Positions 8,344-16,270 of a stretch of DNA of 64,000 nucleotides are shown here, one piece after another. The notes beneath the pieces were generated by a model. It worked only from the letters and a program-made list of their open reading frames with translations. It had not been told where the DNA came from and ran no database searches. Each line of letters opens with the position of its first letter. Within the stretch, counting starts at the first letter, position 1. The position numbers and the translations under genes are program-made. This stretch comes from Bog-159 sp050008575 (GTDB lineage Bacteria > Acidobacteriota > Terriglobia > Bryobacterales > Bryobacteraceae): assembly GCA_050008575.1 (NCBI GenBank), contig JBEKMJ010000012.1, forward strand, positions 40,360 through 104,359. Direction: 5' to 3'.

Positions 8344-9321
8344 TTACGCGCTCGCCAGCAGTTCGTCCCAGGTCACTTCGCGCTTCGTCTCGTATGCCAG
8401 GCGGCCGAGCAGGCTCGTGAATGTAGCGTCCGCCGCGCCGGCGGCCATGCTGTAAGGCTTGCGCTCGACGATGCCGGTGAAGAACGATTCCACCGCGTCG
8501 ATGGTGATCTCGCGCTTCGATTCGCCTTTCTCAATCAGGCTGCGGTCGCGCAGGTCGTCCGCGTTCTGCAAAGGCGAATTCACCACCGGCCCGTGCCAGC
8601 GGTAATACGTGCGCGCCGTCTCGAGCATGCCCTCCGGGCCGAAGAAGCGCTCCTTCACGTCGCGATATCCGGTGGTGTGCTTGACGCTCAGCAGCCAGCC
8701 TTCGATACCGCCGGGATAGGTGTAAACGATATCGTGATGGTCGGAATTCCAATCGCGGTACTTTGTAGCGCACCCCGCCGCGCCCCACGGCTTTCAACGG
8801 ATGCGCGGCGGCAAACCAGTTCAGCACATCGACGCCGTGGCAATCCTGCGACACGATGCAGCCGCCGGAGTAGTCCATCCAGTAATTCCAGAGGCGCAGT
8901 TTGGCGTCCTCGGGCGGATAGGGCGACTGGAAGCCGGTGATGGGCCGGTCGCCCAGAATCCAGTAGCTCATCATTTGGGTGAGTGGCCCGATCTTGCCCG
9001 TGCGCAGAATTTTTCCCGCCGCCGGGTATTCGGGACTGTAGCGCTGCTGGAAGCCGCACTAATCGTCTTCGACGGGTCGGCCTTCGCGGCGGCGCGCAGC
9101 ATGCGCTTGACGCCGGCCACATCGGCGCCCGCCGGCTTCTCGCAATAAATATGCTTGCGGGCGCGCGCGCCGGCGGCGCCCGGAATATCGGTCATGGCCT
9201 TGTCGATGCGGTCCGGGAAGAGGTCGCAGACGGCCGTCAGCCGCGCACGCGGATCGCGCGCCATGTGGCCCCACGTACCGGCCGCGCCCGCGAGAGCTTG
9301 CCGCCTGGTCAGTTGTGCCAC
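8344..9321 (-). pseudogene. Broken Tat-exported Gfo/Idh/MocA oxidoreductase
   Basis: A decayed paralogue of the oxidoreductase family. It starts at GTG 9321 with AAGGAGG just upstream and a Tat-like leader (QLTRRQALAGAAG). The leader then joins directly to GHMARDPRARLTAVCDLFPD, so the nucleotide-binding loop (GxGxxG) is missing. A second in-frame loss joins IPGAAGARA to RKHIYCEKPAGADV. Near 9060 a one-base frameshift moves the frame to CGFQQRYSPEYPAAGKILRT and MMSYWILGDRPITGFQ. Near 8765 another shift leads to TKYRDWNSDHHDIVYTYPGG and the C-terminal MKERFFGPEGMLETARTYYR part, which ends at 8344. At least four lesions make this a pseudogene rather than sequencing noise. Confidence 0.85.
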
Positions 9322-9376
9322 GAGTCCTCCTTCATCCCGATGGGAAGACTCACTGTATGTCCGCGCGGCGCGGAAC

Positions 9377-9788
9377 TCAATCCCGTCCGATGGCCAGCAC
9401 GAAGTAATGCGCGGGCGCGGTTCCGGCGTTGTGCCAGCCGTGTTCTTCGTTGGATGCCACGTACGCCACCGACCCAGGCCCGAGCTTGGCGCTGCGCCCG
9501 GCGATGGTCGCTTCCACGATGCCCTCGCGGATGAGGATCGTCTCTTCATGGACATGACGATGCGGCGGATGCGGCGCGCCACCGGGCGGCAACTCCGTCT
9601 CATGCAGCTCGATGCGCACGCCGTGCGTTTCGCCATCGAATACGGGGCGGGTTTGGTTTCCCCCGCTGGCGTGCACGGGGAGCTGGTCGAAGCTGTAAGT
9701 CTTGGAGCGCAAGAGCGCTCTGCGCTCCCGCCCGGGTCCCTGCGAGAAGCGGAAGCAGCACGCTTAGTTCTCTACGGGAGTATTCCAT
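9377..9788 (-). pseudogene. Cupin protein with frameshifted Tat leader
   Basis: A single cupin_2 domain is intact in one frame (last ~105 residues), with metal-binding PHPPHRHVHEETILIREG and a distal EEHGWHN histidine. The natural start is ATG 9788, with GGAG eight bases upstream. It encodes MEYSRRELSVLLPLLAGTRA, a Tat-type leader, but in a frame one base out from the cupin domain. The frames cross at about 9715 (SALLRSKTYSFDQL if corrected). A TTG at 9712 could still give a leaderless cytoplasmic cupin. Either the gene is inactive or it has lost export. It lies next to the broken oxidoreductase, pointing to decay of the whole cluster. Confidence 0.7.
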
Positions 9789-9809
9789 GGGCGCTTCTCC
9801 GTCCGGCCT

Positions 9810-11888
9810 TCAAAAAGGGTGCCGCAGCGCACGGGGCCGGGTGGGGACCAGGACACGGATGACCTCGTTGGCGCTGTCCGCGATGTACACTTTGCCCGCT
9901 CCCGCGGCCATGCCCATGGGCCCACTCAACTCCGCGCTGGTGGCTGCGCCGCCGTCACCCGAGTAACCGCTGGTCCCATTTCCGGCGATCGTGGCGATCA
10001 CACCGTTCGACACTTTGCGGATTACATTGATGGGGCCGCTTTCCGCGATATACACGTTGCCCACCGAGTCTACAGCCACCCCGGAGGGAGCAAATAGCCC
10101 AGCACTGGCTGCCGGGCCGTTGTCGCCGAAGTAGCCGTTGGTTCCATTTCCGGCGAAGGTGGCGATTACCCCGTTCGAGACCTCGAAGATCGCGTTCATA
10201 TCGATGCCGGCGTCCGCGATGTATACATTGCCGGATGCGTCCACGGCCACGGCTACGGGCAAGTTCAACTCCGCGCTGGTCGCCGGACCGTTGGGGAGCG
10301 AGTATCCGCGTGCTCCATTTCCGGCAAAAGTCGTGATGATGCCGTTCGAGACTTTGCGGACCACGCTGCAACCGGCGTCCGCGATATAGACATTGCCGGC
10401 CGCGTCCGCTGCCACACCCACCGGAGCGCACAACTGTGCGTTGGCGGCCGGGCCATTGTCGCCGGAGTAGCCGTATATCCCATTTCCGGCAATGGTGGAG
10501 ATCACGCCGCCCGAGATTTTGCGGATCGCGCTATTATGGGTGTCCGCGATGTATATGTTGCCGGATGCGTCCACGGCCACGCCACTGGGTTGGTTCAAGG
10601 CCGCACTGGTGGCCGGGCCGTTGTCGCCGGAGTAGCCGAATGTCCCGTTGCCGGCAACGGTGACGATCACGCCGCCCGAAACCTTGCGGATCGCATTGTC
10701 AAAGGCATCCACTATATACACATTGCCGGATGCATCCACGGCCGCGCCACGGGGCTGATATAACGCGGCGCCGGTGGCCGGGCCGTTGTCACCGAAACTC
10801 ACGCTGGCGCCCCCGGCGAGCGTAGCGATCGCGCCGTTCGAAACCTTGCGGATGCGCGCGTTGCCGGAGTCCGCGATGTACACGTTGCCCAAGGCGTCCA
10901 CAGCCACGCCAGTGGGCCCATTCAACTCCGCGCCGGCGGGCGGACCGTTGTCGCCCGAGTAACCTTTTGTTCCATCGCCGGCAAAGGTGGTGACGACGCC
11001 CTTCGAGACCTTGCGGATCGCGTTGTTATCCATGTCCGCGATGTACACATTGCCGGATGCGTCCACGGCCACGCTCGCCGGATAGTCGAACGTCGCGCTG
11101 GTAGCCGGGCCGTTGTCGCCCGTGTAACCGGTTGCTCCATATACTCCCGCAAAGGTGGTGATCACGCCTTTCGAGACCTTGCGGACCACACCGCCGGCCA
11201 CGATGTATACATTGCCCGATACATCCGCGGCCACGTTAAAGGGCAGCCCCAACACCGCGTTGACGGCCGGACCGTTGTCGCCGGAGAAAAGCGCTGGGTT
11301 CGTCCCGTTTCCGGCAAAAGTGGAGATCGCGCCGTTCGAGACTTTGCGGACCACATAGTTTTCGCTGTCCGCGATGTATACGTTGCCGGGTGCGTCGACA
11401 GCCACGCCAAAGGGCTGGTTCAACCGTGCGCTGGTGGCCGGGCCGCCGTCGCCCAAATAACCCGGGAATCCATTTCCGGCGATCGTGGTGATGACGCCGT
11501 TCGAAACCTTGCGGATCCGGTTGTTTTGAGTGTCCGCGATGTACACGTTACCGGCCGCATCCGCGGCCACGCCCATCACCACGTTTAACTCCGCGCTGGT
11601 GGCCGGGCCGTTGTCGCCGGAGTAACCGGCCGTTCCATTTCCGGCGAACCGGGTCAGTTCCCCGGTCGCGGCATCCACCCGGAAAACCACGTTCCATACG
11701 TCGGCCGCGAAATAAGCGTTGCCCGCGCCATCGACGGCCACGCCCGAGCCACTCTGCGTCAGGCGCACGGACGTGGCGGGCACGTTATTCAGCAGCGCGC
11801 CCCCGGCGAAAGTATGTATGGTGTAATCTTGCCCTGGCGCCGCGGAGCACAGCGCCAGCGTTAGAAAGAACTGAGTTAGTAACCGCAT
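9810..11888 (-). CDS. Secreted NHL-repeat beta-propeller protein
   Basis: 692 residues from ATG 11888, preceded by GAGG seven bases upstream. Residues 1-19 are a signal peptide ending in SAAPGQ. The rest is about twelve NHL-type units of ~57 residues each, with the pattern GVAVDASGNVYIADxxNxxIRKVSNG followed by IxTxAGNGxxGYSGDNGPATSA. The units are similar enough at DNA level to form a 171-174 nt tandem repeat from about 9960 to 11660. NHL propellers bind proteins or sugars; acidobacteria export many with no known ligand. It ends in a short basic tail (RPRALRHPF). Confidence 0.9.
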   Translation of the reverse strand: MRLLTQFFLTLALCSAAPGQDYTIHTFAGGALLNNVPATSVRLTQSGSGVAVDGAGNAYFAADVWNVVFRVDAATGELTRFAGNGTAGYSGDNGPATSAELNVVMGVAADAAGNVYIADTQNNRIRKVSNGVITTIAGNGFPGYLGDGGPATSARLNQPFGVAVDAPGNVYIADSENYVVRKVSNGAISTFAGNGTNPALFSGDNGPAVNAVLGLPFNVAADVSGNVYIVAGGVVRKVSKGVITTFAGVYGATGYTGDNGPATSATFDYPASVAVDASGNVYIADMDNNAIRKVSKGVVTTFAGDGTKGYSGDNGPPAGAELNGPTGVAVDALGNVYIADSGNARIRKVSNGAIATLAGGASVSFGDNGPATGAALYQPRGAAVDASGNVYIVDAFDNAIRKVSGGVIVTVAGNGTFGYSGDNGPATSAALNQPSGVAVDASGNIYIADTHNSAIRKISGGVISTIAGNGIYGYSGDNGPAANAQLCAPVGVAADAAGNVYIADAGCSVVRKVSNGIITTFAGNGARGYSLPNGPATSAELNLPVAVAVDASGNVYIADAGIDMNAIFEVSNGVIATFAGNGTNGYFGDNGPAASAGLFAPSGVAVDSVGNVYIAESGPINVIRKVSNGVIATIAGNGTSGYSGDGGAATSAELSGPMGMAAGAGKVYIADSANEVIRVLVPTRPRALRHPF

Positions 11889-12059
11889 AATAAGACCTCG
11901 ATTCGGTAGCCCAAGATGGACGCCGCCGGCAAAATGGCGGGTCGAACGTCTGCGAACTCCGCGTCAGCAGGGGCAGTGCCGTTTGGGCTAGATGCGGGAT
12001 CCTTGGTTTGTATTATAACTCACTTCCGGTGATTCCGATATGGACTCGCGGGAATGGAC

Positions 12060-13022
12060 TTAGCCCGCGGATTGGCTGATCGCGTCCAGGTGCTTAGCCA
12101 AATCTTCTTCGACGCGCGACTTACCACCGATGCTGTCGCCGTAGAAGACGACTCGATAGCTCGCGATATCGAACGGGAGATTACCACCGCGTTGTGCCAA
12201 TAGGATGGTGGGTTTCCCGAGCGCCTGTGCGTACCCCAGTTCATAGAAGACGTTAGGATTCGCCGGTGTAATCTCGGCGATTACGATCTCGGATTGGCTG
12301 ATCTCGCGTTGCATGTCCTGAAAGATCACGCCCGGGCCCGACTTCTCGTCGATCCTCACCACTTCGTAGAGCTTCTCCGCTTGTGGCTTGATGACCTCGC
12401 GATAGAAGGTGTCGAACGGCTCCCGATATTCCATCGCGACGAATGCGCGAGGCCGGCCAGCGGCGGCGGCAAAATTCGAGAATCGCACGGAGTGGCTTCC
12501 CGCAGCGGTCAGCCCGGTCTGTTTTCCCTCAAGAGGTCGCGGAACAAGGATTTCCAGCACCCTGACGCCGTCCACGCTAACGCGTAGTTCCTGCCCTCTG
12601 AGCGACACCTCCAAAGTGTACTTCCGACCGGCTTCCAGCGCGTCGCGCGGACCTGCAAATTTAAGCGGACGCCAGCCAAAGCCGCTCACGGACTCGCCGA
12701 CGCAGTAGGCAGCTTGACTGGCGCCAAGCTGAACCTGCAAATAATACCGCTCCGGGGAGCGGTAACCCAAGACCATGCCGCCCGCAAAGATACCGGACGA
12801 GATGTCTTCGAACTCCACATCCACGCTGCAGGCGCCGCTGCGAAGCTCCCTGTTGTTGACCAGGATGCCCACTGGGAATTCCTGCCCATGAGCGGCAAAT
12901 CGCTCGTCTCCGCCCTGGTATGCGATCTCTTCGTCGCCGACCGACCAGTGCCCCAGAATCGGAGCCCATCGAATCGAGGGCGAACCCCCGTTCGAAACTG
13001 GCGAATTGCCGTTTGGCTTCAC
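12060..13022 (-). CDS. Fusion of lectin-like (LamG/DUF1080-type) domain with nucleoside deoxyribosyltransferase/TIR-like domain
   Basis: 320 residues from GTG 13022, with GAGGA six bases upstream; no signal peptide, so probably cytoplasmic. Residues ~20-185 look like a concanavalin-type jelly roll (CSVDVEFEDISSGIFAGGMV, YYLQVQLGASQAAYCV, LRVSVDGVRVLEI, VRFSNFAAA). Residues ~190-300 form a deoxyribosyltransferase-like fold: RAFVAMEYREPFDTFY, an ISQSEIVIAEITPANPNV segment, FYELGYAQALGKPTILLAQR. The Glu of FYELG is placed where the nucleoside 2-deoxyribosyltransferase catalytic Glu lies. Related domains act as nucleotide- or NAD-cleaving effectors in bacterial conflict systems. It lies 27 nt from the displaced comM 3' end, next to an ATPase cassette. 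A defence role is inference. Confidence 0.65.
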   Translation of the reverse strand: MKPNGNSPVSNGGSPSIRWAPILGHWSVGDEEIAYQGGDERFAAHGQEFPVGILVNNRELRSGACSVDVEFEDISSGIFAGGMVLGYRSPERYYLQVQLGASQAAYCVGESVSGFGWRPLKFAGPRDALEAGRKYTLEVSLRGQELRVSVDGVRVLEILVPRPLEGKQTGLTAAGSHSVRFSNFAAAAGRPRAFVAMEYREPFDTFYREVIKPQAEKLYEVVRIDEKSGPGVIFQDMQREISQSEIVIAEITPANPNVFYELGYAQALGKPTILLAQRGGNLPFDIASYRVVFYGDSIGGKSRVEEDLAKHLDAISQSAG

Positions 13023-13048
13023 GCGGCGTCCTCGGTTGCTATTCTACC

Positions 13049-13508
13049 TTAGTTCCAATAATTGCGATCCAGGCTGCGATACTGTACCGCTTCGGCGACA
13101 TGTTTGGCGGATATAGTCTTCGATTCGCCCAGGTCGGCGATGGTCCGCGCCAGCTTCAGAATCCGGTCGTGCGCGCGCGCCGAGAGTCCCGTGCGCCGCA
13201 CCGCCATTTCGAGCGTACGCTCGCCGGCTTCGTCCAGCATGCACAGCTTGCGGATATGGCGTGTCGGCATCTGCGCGTTGTAGAAGCCGCGGGCGCGCTG
13301 GATGGCGCGGGTGCGCCCCACTACCGCGCGAATCTCCGTGGATGACTCGCTGGCATCGTTGGCGCGCATCTCTTTGTAAGGCAAGGCGGGGACTTCCAGG
13401 TGGATATCGATGCGGTCGAGCAGCGGCCCGCTGATCTTGCCCAGATAGCGCTGGATTATGCCCGGCGTGCAGCGGCACTCGCGCGGCGTCGTCATAGAAA
13501 CCGCATTG
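13049..13508 (-). repeat. Direct repeat copy A (comM 3' end, displaced)
   Basis: Roughly 460 nt matching 15810-16270 at about 96-97 percent by eye, same orientation. Together the two copies bracket the ATPase/DUF4276 cassette. Confidence 0.9.
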
Positions 13509-13543
13509 GCGCCCGTGCAGATAGCAACTGAACGGAGTATCAA
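13049..13543 (-). pseudogene. Displaced 3' fragment of comM/yifB
   Basis: The last ~150 codons of a Mg-chelatase-like comM gene, ending YRSLDRNYWN as the full gene does. Close nucleotide similarity to the intact gene covers about 13049-13508 versus 15810-16270, with roughly fifteen substitutions counted by eye. It stops at ECRCTPG; a one-base loss there shifts the frame, and the ATPase Walker region is absent. The sequence before 13508 (MILRSVAICTG in the open frame) is unrelated. The fragment lies downstream of a two-gene cassette, whose other side is the intact comM. Confidence 0.9.
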
Positions 13544-13606
13544 ACTGGAGTGCCCGGCATTTGGATCACCTCAGGGTTACGTCCAGCCTGTCGCCGGTTT
13601 CCGTGT

Positions 13607-14248
13607 CTAGTCGCGACGCGCCGGCCGGGCCCCTAACTGATCGAGCGCTGTTCGAACTTCCTGTTCAAGGGCTCGAAACGCGGAGAGCCCGCGCAATGCG
13701 CCGTAGTCCGCGATGAGTTCCGCCACACGACGCACCCGCTGTTTGACGGGGAAGTCGCGGAGCCGACGTCCGCGCAATTGAGAGGCATCGCGGAGGGCTT
13801 GGTGAAGCGCAGCCTTCGGGTACGCCTCTTCTTCGAGACGGCGTAATTGAGGAAGATTCAAGACAGCCCGGCCTCGAGGCTGCCCCGCCGCCGCTCTGAT
13901 TGCGTGTTCGTCGATGAGGAGCCAAGTCTCAGTCATCCTCACCGGCACCACACAGACCGACGCCACGTCGATTTCCGCTTCGACGAGTCCGCGAGTGATC
14001 TCTTCCTTGCGGGAGTCGTGCCCAACCCGGTCGGCATCGCGGTGAACAAACAATAGGTCGCAGGGATACAGGTCGACGGCCGTTCGGATCTTGTCGGGAA
14101 GCGTTTGCGGGGGCTCTCGCAGGCGCCCGATATCAGCCCATTGAGGCTCGACCGTTTCGGCGCCGCGCTCTCCGAGCACGAAGGACAGGATCGGTAGCAA
14201 CGCCTGATCGGACGATCCCTCCGAAAGCAGAGTGTATTGGATATTCAC
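13607..14248 (-). CDS. DUF4276-like (Toprim-like) protein, partner of ATPase
   Basis: 213 residues from GTG 14248, which directly abuts the TGA of the ATPase gene (TGAGTG, no gap), so translation is coupled. The N-terminus YTLLSEGSSDQALLPILSF and the later LLFVHRDADRVGHDS give the Glu-then-DxD pattern of Toprim-like folds. VVPVRMTETWLLIDEHAIR is also typical of DUF4276-type proteins. Known two-gene systems pairing an SMC/RecF-like ATPase with a Toprim-like nuclease (PARIS, OLD/Gabija-type) are anti-phage or toxin systems, so this is probably the effector. The family name is a recollection, not a search result. Confidence 0.65.
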   Translation of the reverse strand: MNIQYTLLSEGSSDQALLPILSFVLGERGAETVEPQWADIGRLREPPQTLPDKIRTAVDLYPCDLLFVHRDADRVGHDSRKEEITRGLVEAEIDVASVCVVPVRMTETWLLIDEHAIRAAAGQPRGRAVLNLPQLRRLEEEAYPKAALHQALRDASQLRGRRLRDFPVKQRVRRVAELIADYGALRGLSAFRALEQEVRTALDQLGARPARRD

Positions 14249-15706
14249 TCAGGAAGCGGCTCCCAGGCCAGGCAGCATGAGTTGCAGATCCTTCCGGTCG
14301 ATCACTCTTCCCCGAGACCGGGAATCCGACTGGCGAGGTTGAAAAGGGTTCAGGTAGGATAGTAGCTCCCCACGAGACGCCACCGGCGCCTGACCCTTCG
14401 TGACCCGCCACGTACCGGGGAGCGCCCTCAAAACGAGCGCCTTGTATCGCTCTTTGTCCCGGCCATATTCCCGGCGCTGCGCGATCAATAAATCCTCGTC
14501 GCGAACCTGCCCAACCACTCCGGGTGAGTGGGTGTTCACGATTACCTGGCGCAGCGGGTTTTCATCTCCAATCGGTTCATTGGGATCCACCGCGATCGCA
14601 TCCAGCAACTCCAGCATCGCGGGGATCCGCTCCGGGTGAATTCCGTTCTCTGGCTCCTCCAGACACAACAGGCCCGTGAATTCCGGGTCCTGCTCCAACA
14701 CCGACAATGCCAAGAAACGCAGTGTCCCATCGGAAAGAGATCTGGCCGGGTGGGGGGTCCCATTTCCCCGGACGTGGACCGTGAGCAGCTCGCGTCTCTC
14801 GTCGCGATCGACCCAGACGTCTTGCACATCGCCGATCAGGTCGGAGAGCCGGTTGGCCACCCGGGCGTACACCGATTTTGCCGCATCCCCTTGACCTGGC
14901 TCGACTCTGGCGAGCCTGTAGAGCGTCGCCGCCAAGTTCGAGCCATCAGTGCCAAGGTGCCCATAGGTCGAAAACTCGTCAGTGCGCCGCAGGGACGACG
15001 GCTCGAGCTGAAACCGTCGCCACGACTGCATCTCGCGCCTTGCCAGCACTGCCGTTGGACTCTCCGCGGAGTTGGCTGTGGAGAGCACTGTCCTGGGCAG
15101 GTTCTCGGCTGGGACGTTTCTTGGAACTCCGGCATTGCCATCCTGGTGAATTCGGATCACCCGCCTGCCTCCGACCTCGTCCGTCGAAAGCAAAGGTGCA
15201 ACCCTCCGCCCACGTAGCACGGAGTCGCGCCACGGCTTCTTAGATTCGAAGAGCAGGTGTTGATTCCAGTCTCTCAAGCGGATGTGGTTCAGCTTCTCGT
15301 TCCGGATCTCCAGGGGACCCGGAGAACTTGCTCCGGGAGAATGGTCGCGATATCCGATCAGGAGGTCGTAGCGCAGAAAGGTGACTCCGGCCTTGACCGG
15401 CTGACGGAGGTCGTCAGTTCCTTCGAAAGGAATGATCATTTCAGCCTCAAAGCTCATCTCCGGGGAGTATTGATCGCCGACCCGATGGAACAAGCTGTGA
15501 ACGTCCGTTGTCTTCCTTCCCTCATCGCGAATCGACATTGCTGCGTCAATAAGAGTGTTGTCCGCGAGCGCACTTAGGAAACCGATGGAATCGAGCAGAT
15601 TCGACTTTCCAACCCCGTTTGCGCCCGCAATGCACGTAAATGGCCCGAATCGGATGTCGATATCGACAAGGTTCTTGAAGCCGGATATTTTCAATCTGGT
15701 TAACAT
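14249..15706 (-). CDS. AAA (RecF/SMC-like) ATPase of a two-gene cassette
   Basis: 485 residues from ATG 15706, preceded by GGAAAGG six bases upstream; the frame is open for 52 codons further up but without homology or ribosome site. MLTRLKISGFKNLVDIDIRF is the typical N-terminus. Walker A is GANGVGKSN (~residues 28-36), the signature is ARSLSDGTLRFLAL (~340), Walker B is LLCLEEPENGIHP (~365) and the switch His is VIVNTHSPG (~405). This matches AAA_21/OLD-type ATPases. The next gene starts immediately at its stop. The pair occupies the DNA between two copies of the comM 3' end, which suggests acquisition as a unit. Confidence 0.85.
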   Translation of the reverse strand: MLTRLKISGFKNLVDIDIRFGPFTCIAGANGVGKSNLLDSIGFLSALADNTLIDAAMSIRDEGRKTTDVHSLFHRVGDQYSPEMSFEAEMIIPFEGTDDLRQPVKAGVTFLRYDLLIGYRDHSPGASSPGPLEIRNEKLNHIRLRDWNQHLLFESKKPWRDSVLRGRRVAPLLSTDEVGGRRVIRIHQDGNAGVPRNVPAENLPRTVLSTANSAESPTAVLARREMQSWRRFQLEPSSLRRTDEFSTYGHLGTDGSNLAATLYRLARVEPGQGDAAKSVYARVANRLSDLIGDVQDVWVDRDERRELLTVHVRGNGTPHPARSLSDGTLRFLALSVLEQDPEFTGLLCLEEPENGIHPERIPAMLELLDAIAVDPNEPIGDENPLRQVIVNTHSPGVVGQVRDEDLLIAQRREYGRDKERYKALVLRALPGTWRVTKGQAPVASRGELLSYLNPFQPRQSDSRSRGRVIDRKDLQLMLPGLGAAS

Positions 15707-15809
15707 GAGCGGCCTTTCCGTTGCACTCTCTACGATACAGCGAAACGCGAGCGCGCGGGTTTTGGGGGCGAACCGGGGCAGCGACCAAATACCACGTTCC
15801 TGGGAACCT

Positions 15810-16270
15810 TCAGTTCCAATAATTGCGATCCAGGCTGCGATACTGTACCGCTTCGGCGACATGTTTGGCGGATATAGTCTTCGATTCGCCGAGGTCGGCG
15901 ATGGTCCGCGCCAGCTTCAGAATCCGGTCGTGCGCGCGCGCCGAGAGTCCCATGCGGCGCACCGCCATTTCGAGCGTGCGCTCGCCGGCTTCGTCCAGCA
16001 CGCACAGCTTGCGAATGTGGCGCGTGGGCATCTGCGCGTTGTAGAAGCCGCGGGCGCGCTGGATGGCGCGGGTGCGCTCCACTACCGCGCGAATCTCCGT
16101 GGATGACTCGCTGGCATCGTTGGTGCGCATCTCTTTATAAGGCAAGGCGGGGACTTCCAGGTGGATATCGATGCGGTCGAGCAGCGGCCCGCTGATCTTG
16201 CCCAGATAGCGCTGGATCATGCCGGGCGTACAGCGGCACTCGCGCGTGGCGTCGCCATAGAAGCCGCATT
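15810..16270 (-). repeat. Direct repeat copy B (3' end of intact comM)
   Basis: The counterpart of 13049-13508, in the same orientation. The stops differ (TGA here, TAA in the displaced copy, owing to a one-base difference). By eye the substitutions are a mixture of silent changes and changes such as MRTNDASES/MRANDASES. Confidence 0.9.

Noticed and set aside
9960..11660. CRISPR or intergenic satellite
   Set aside because: The ~172-nt periodicity is the coding repeat of NHL blades in one continuous frame.
13049..13543. A second functional comM-like gene
   Set aside because: Only the last ~150 codons are present, without the Walker motifs or a proper start; it is a displaced fragment.
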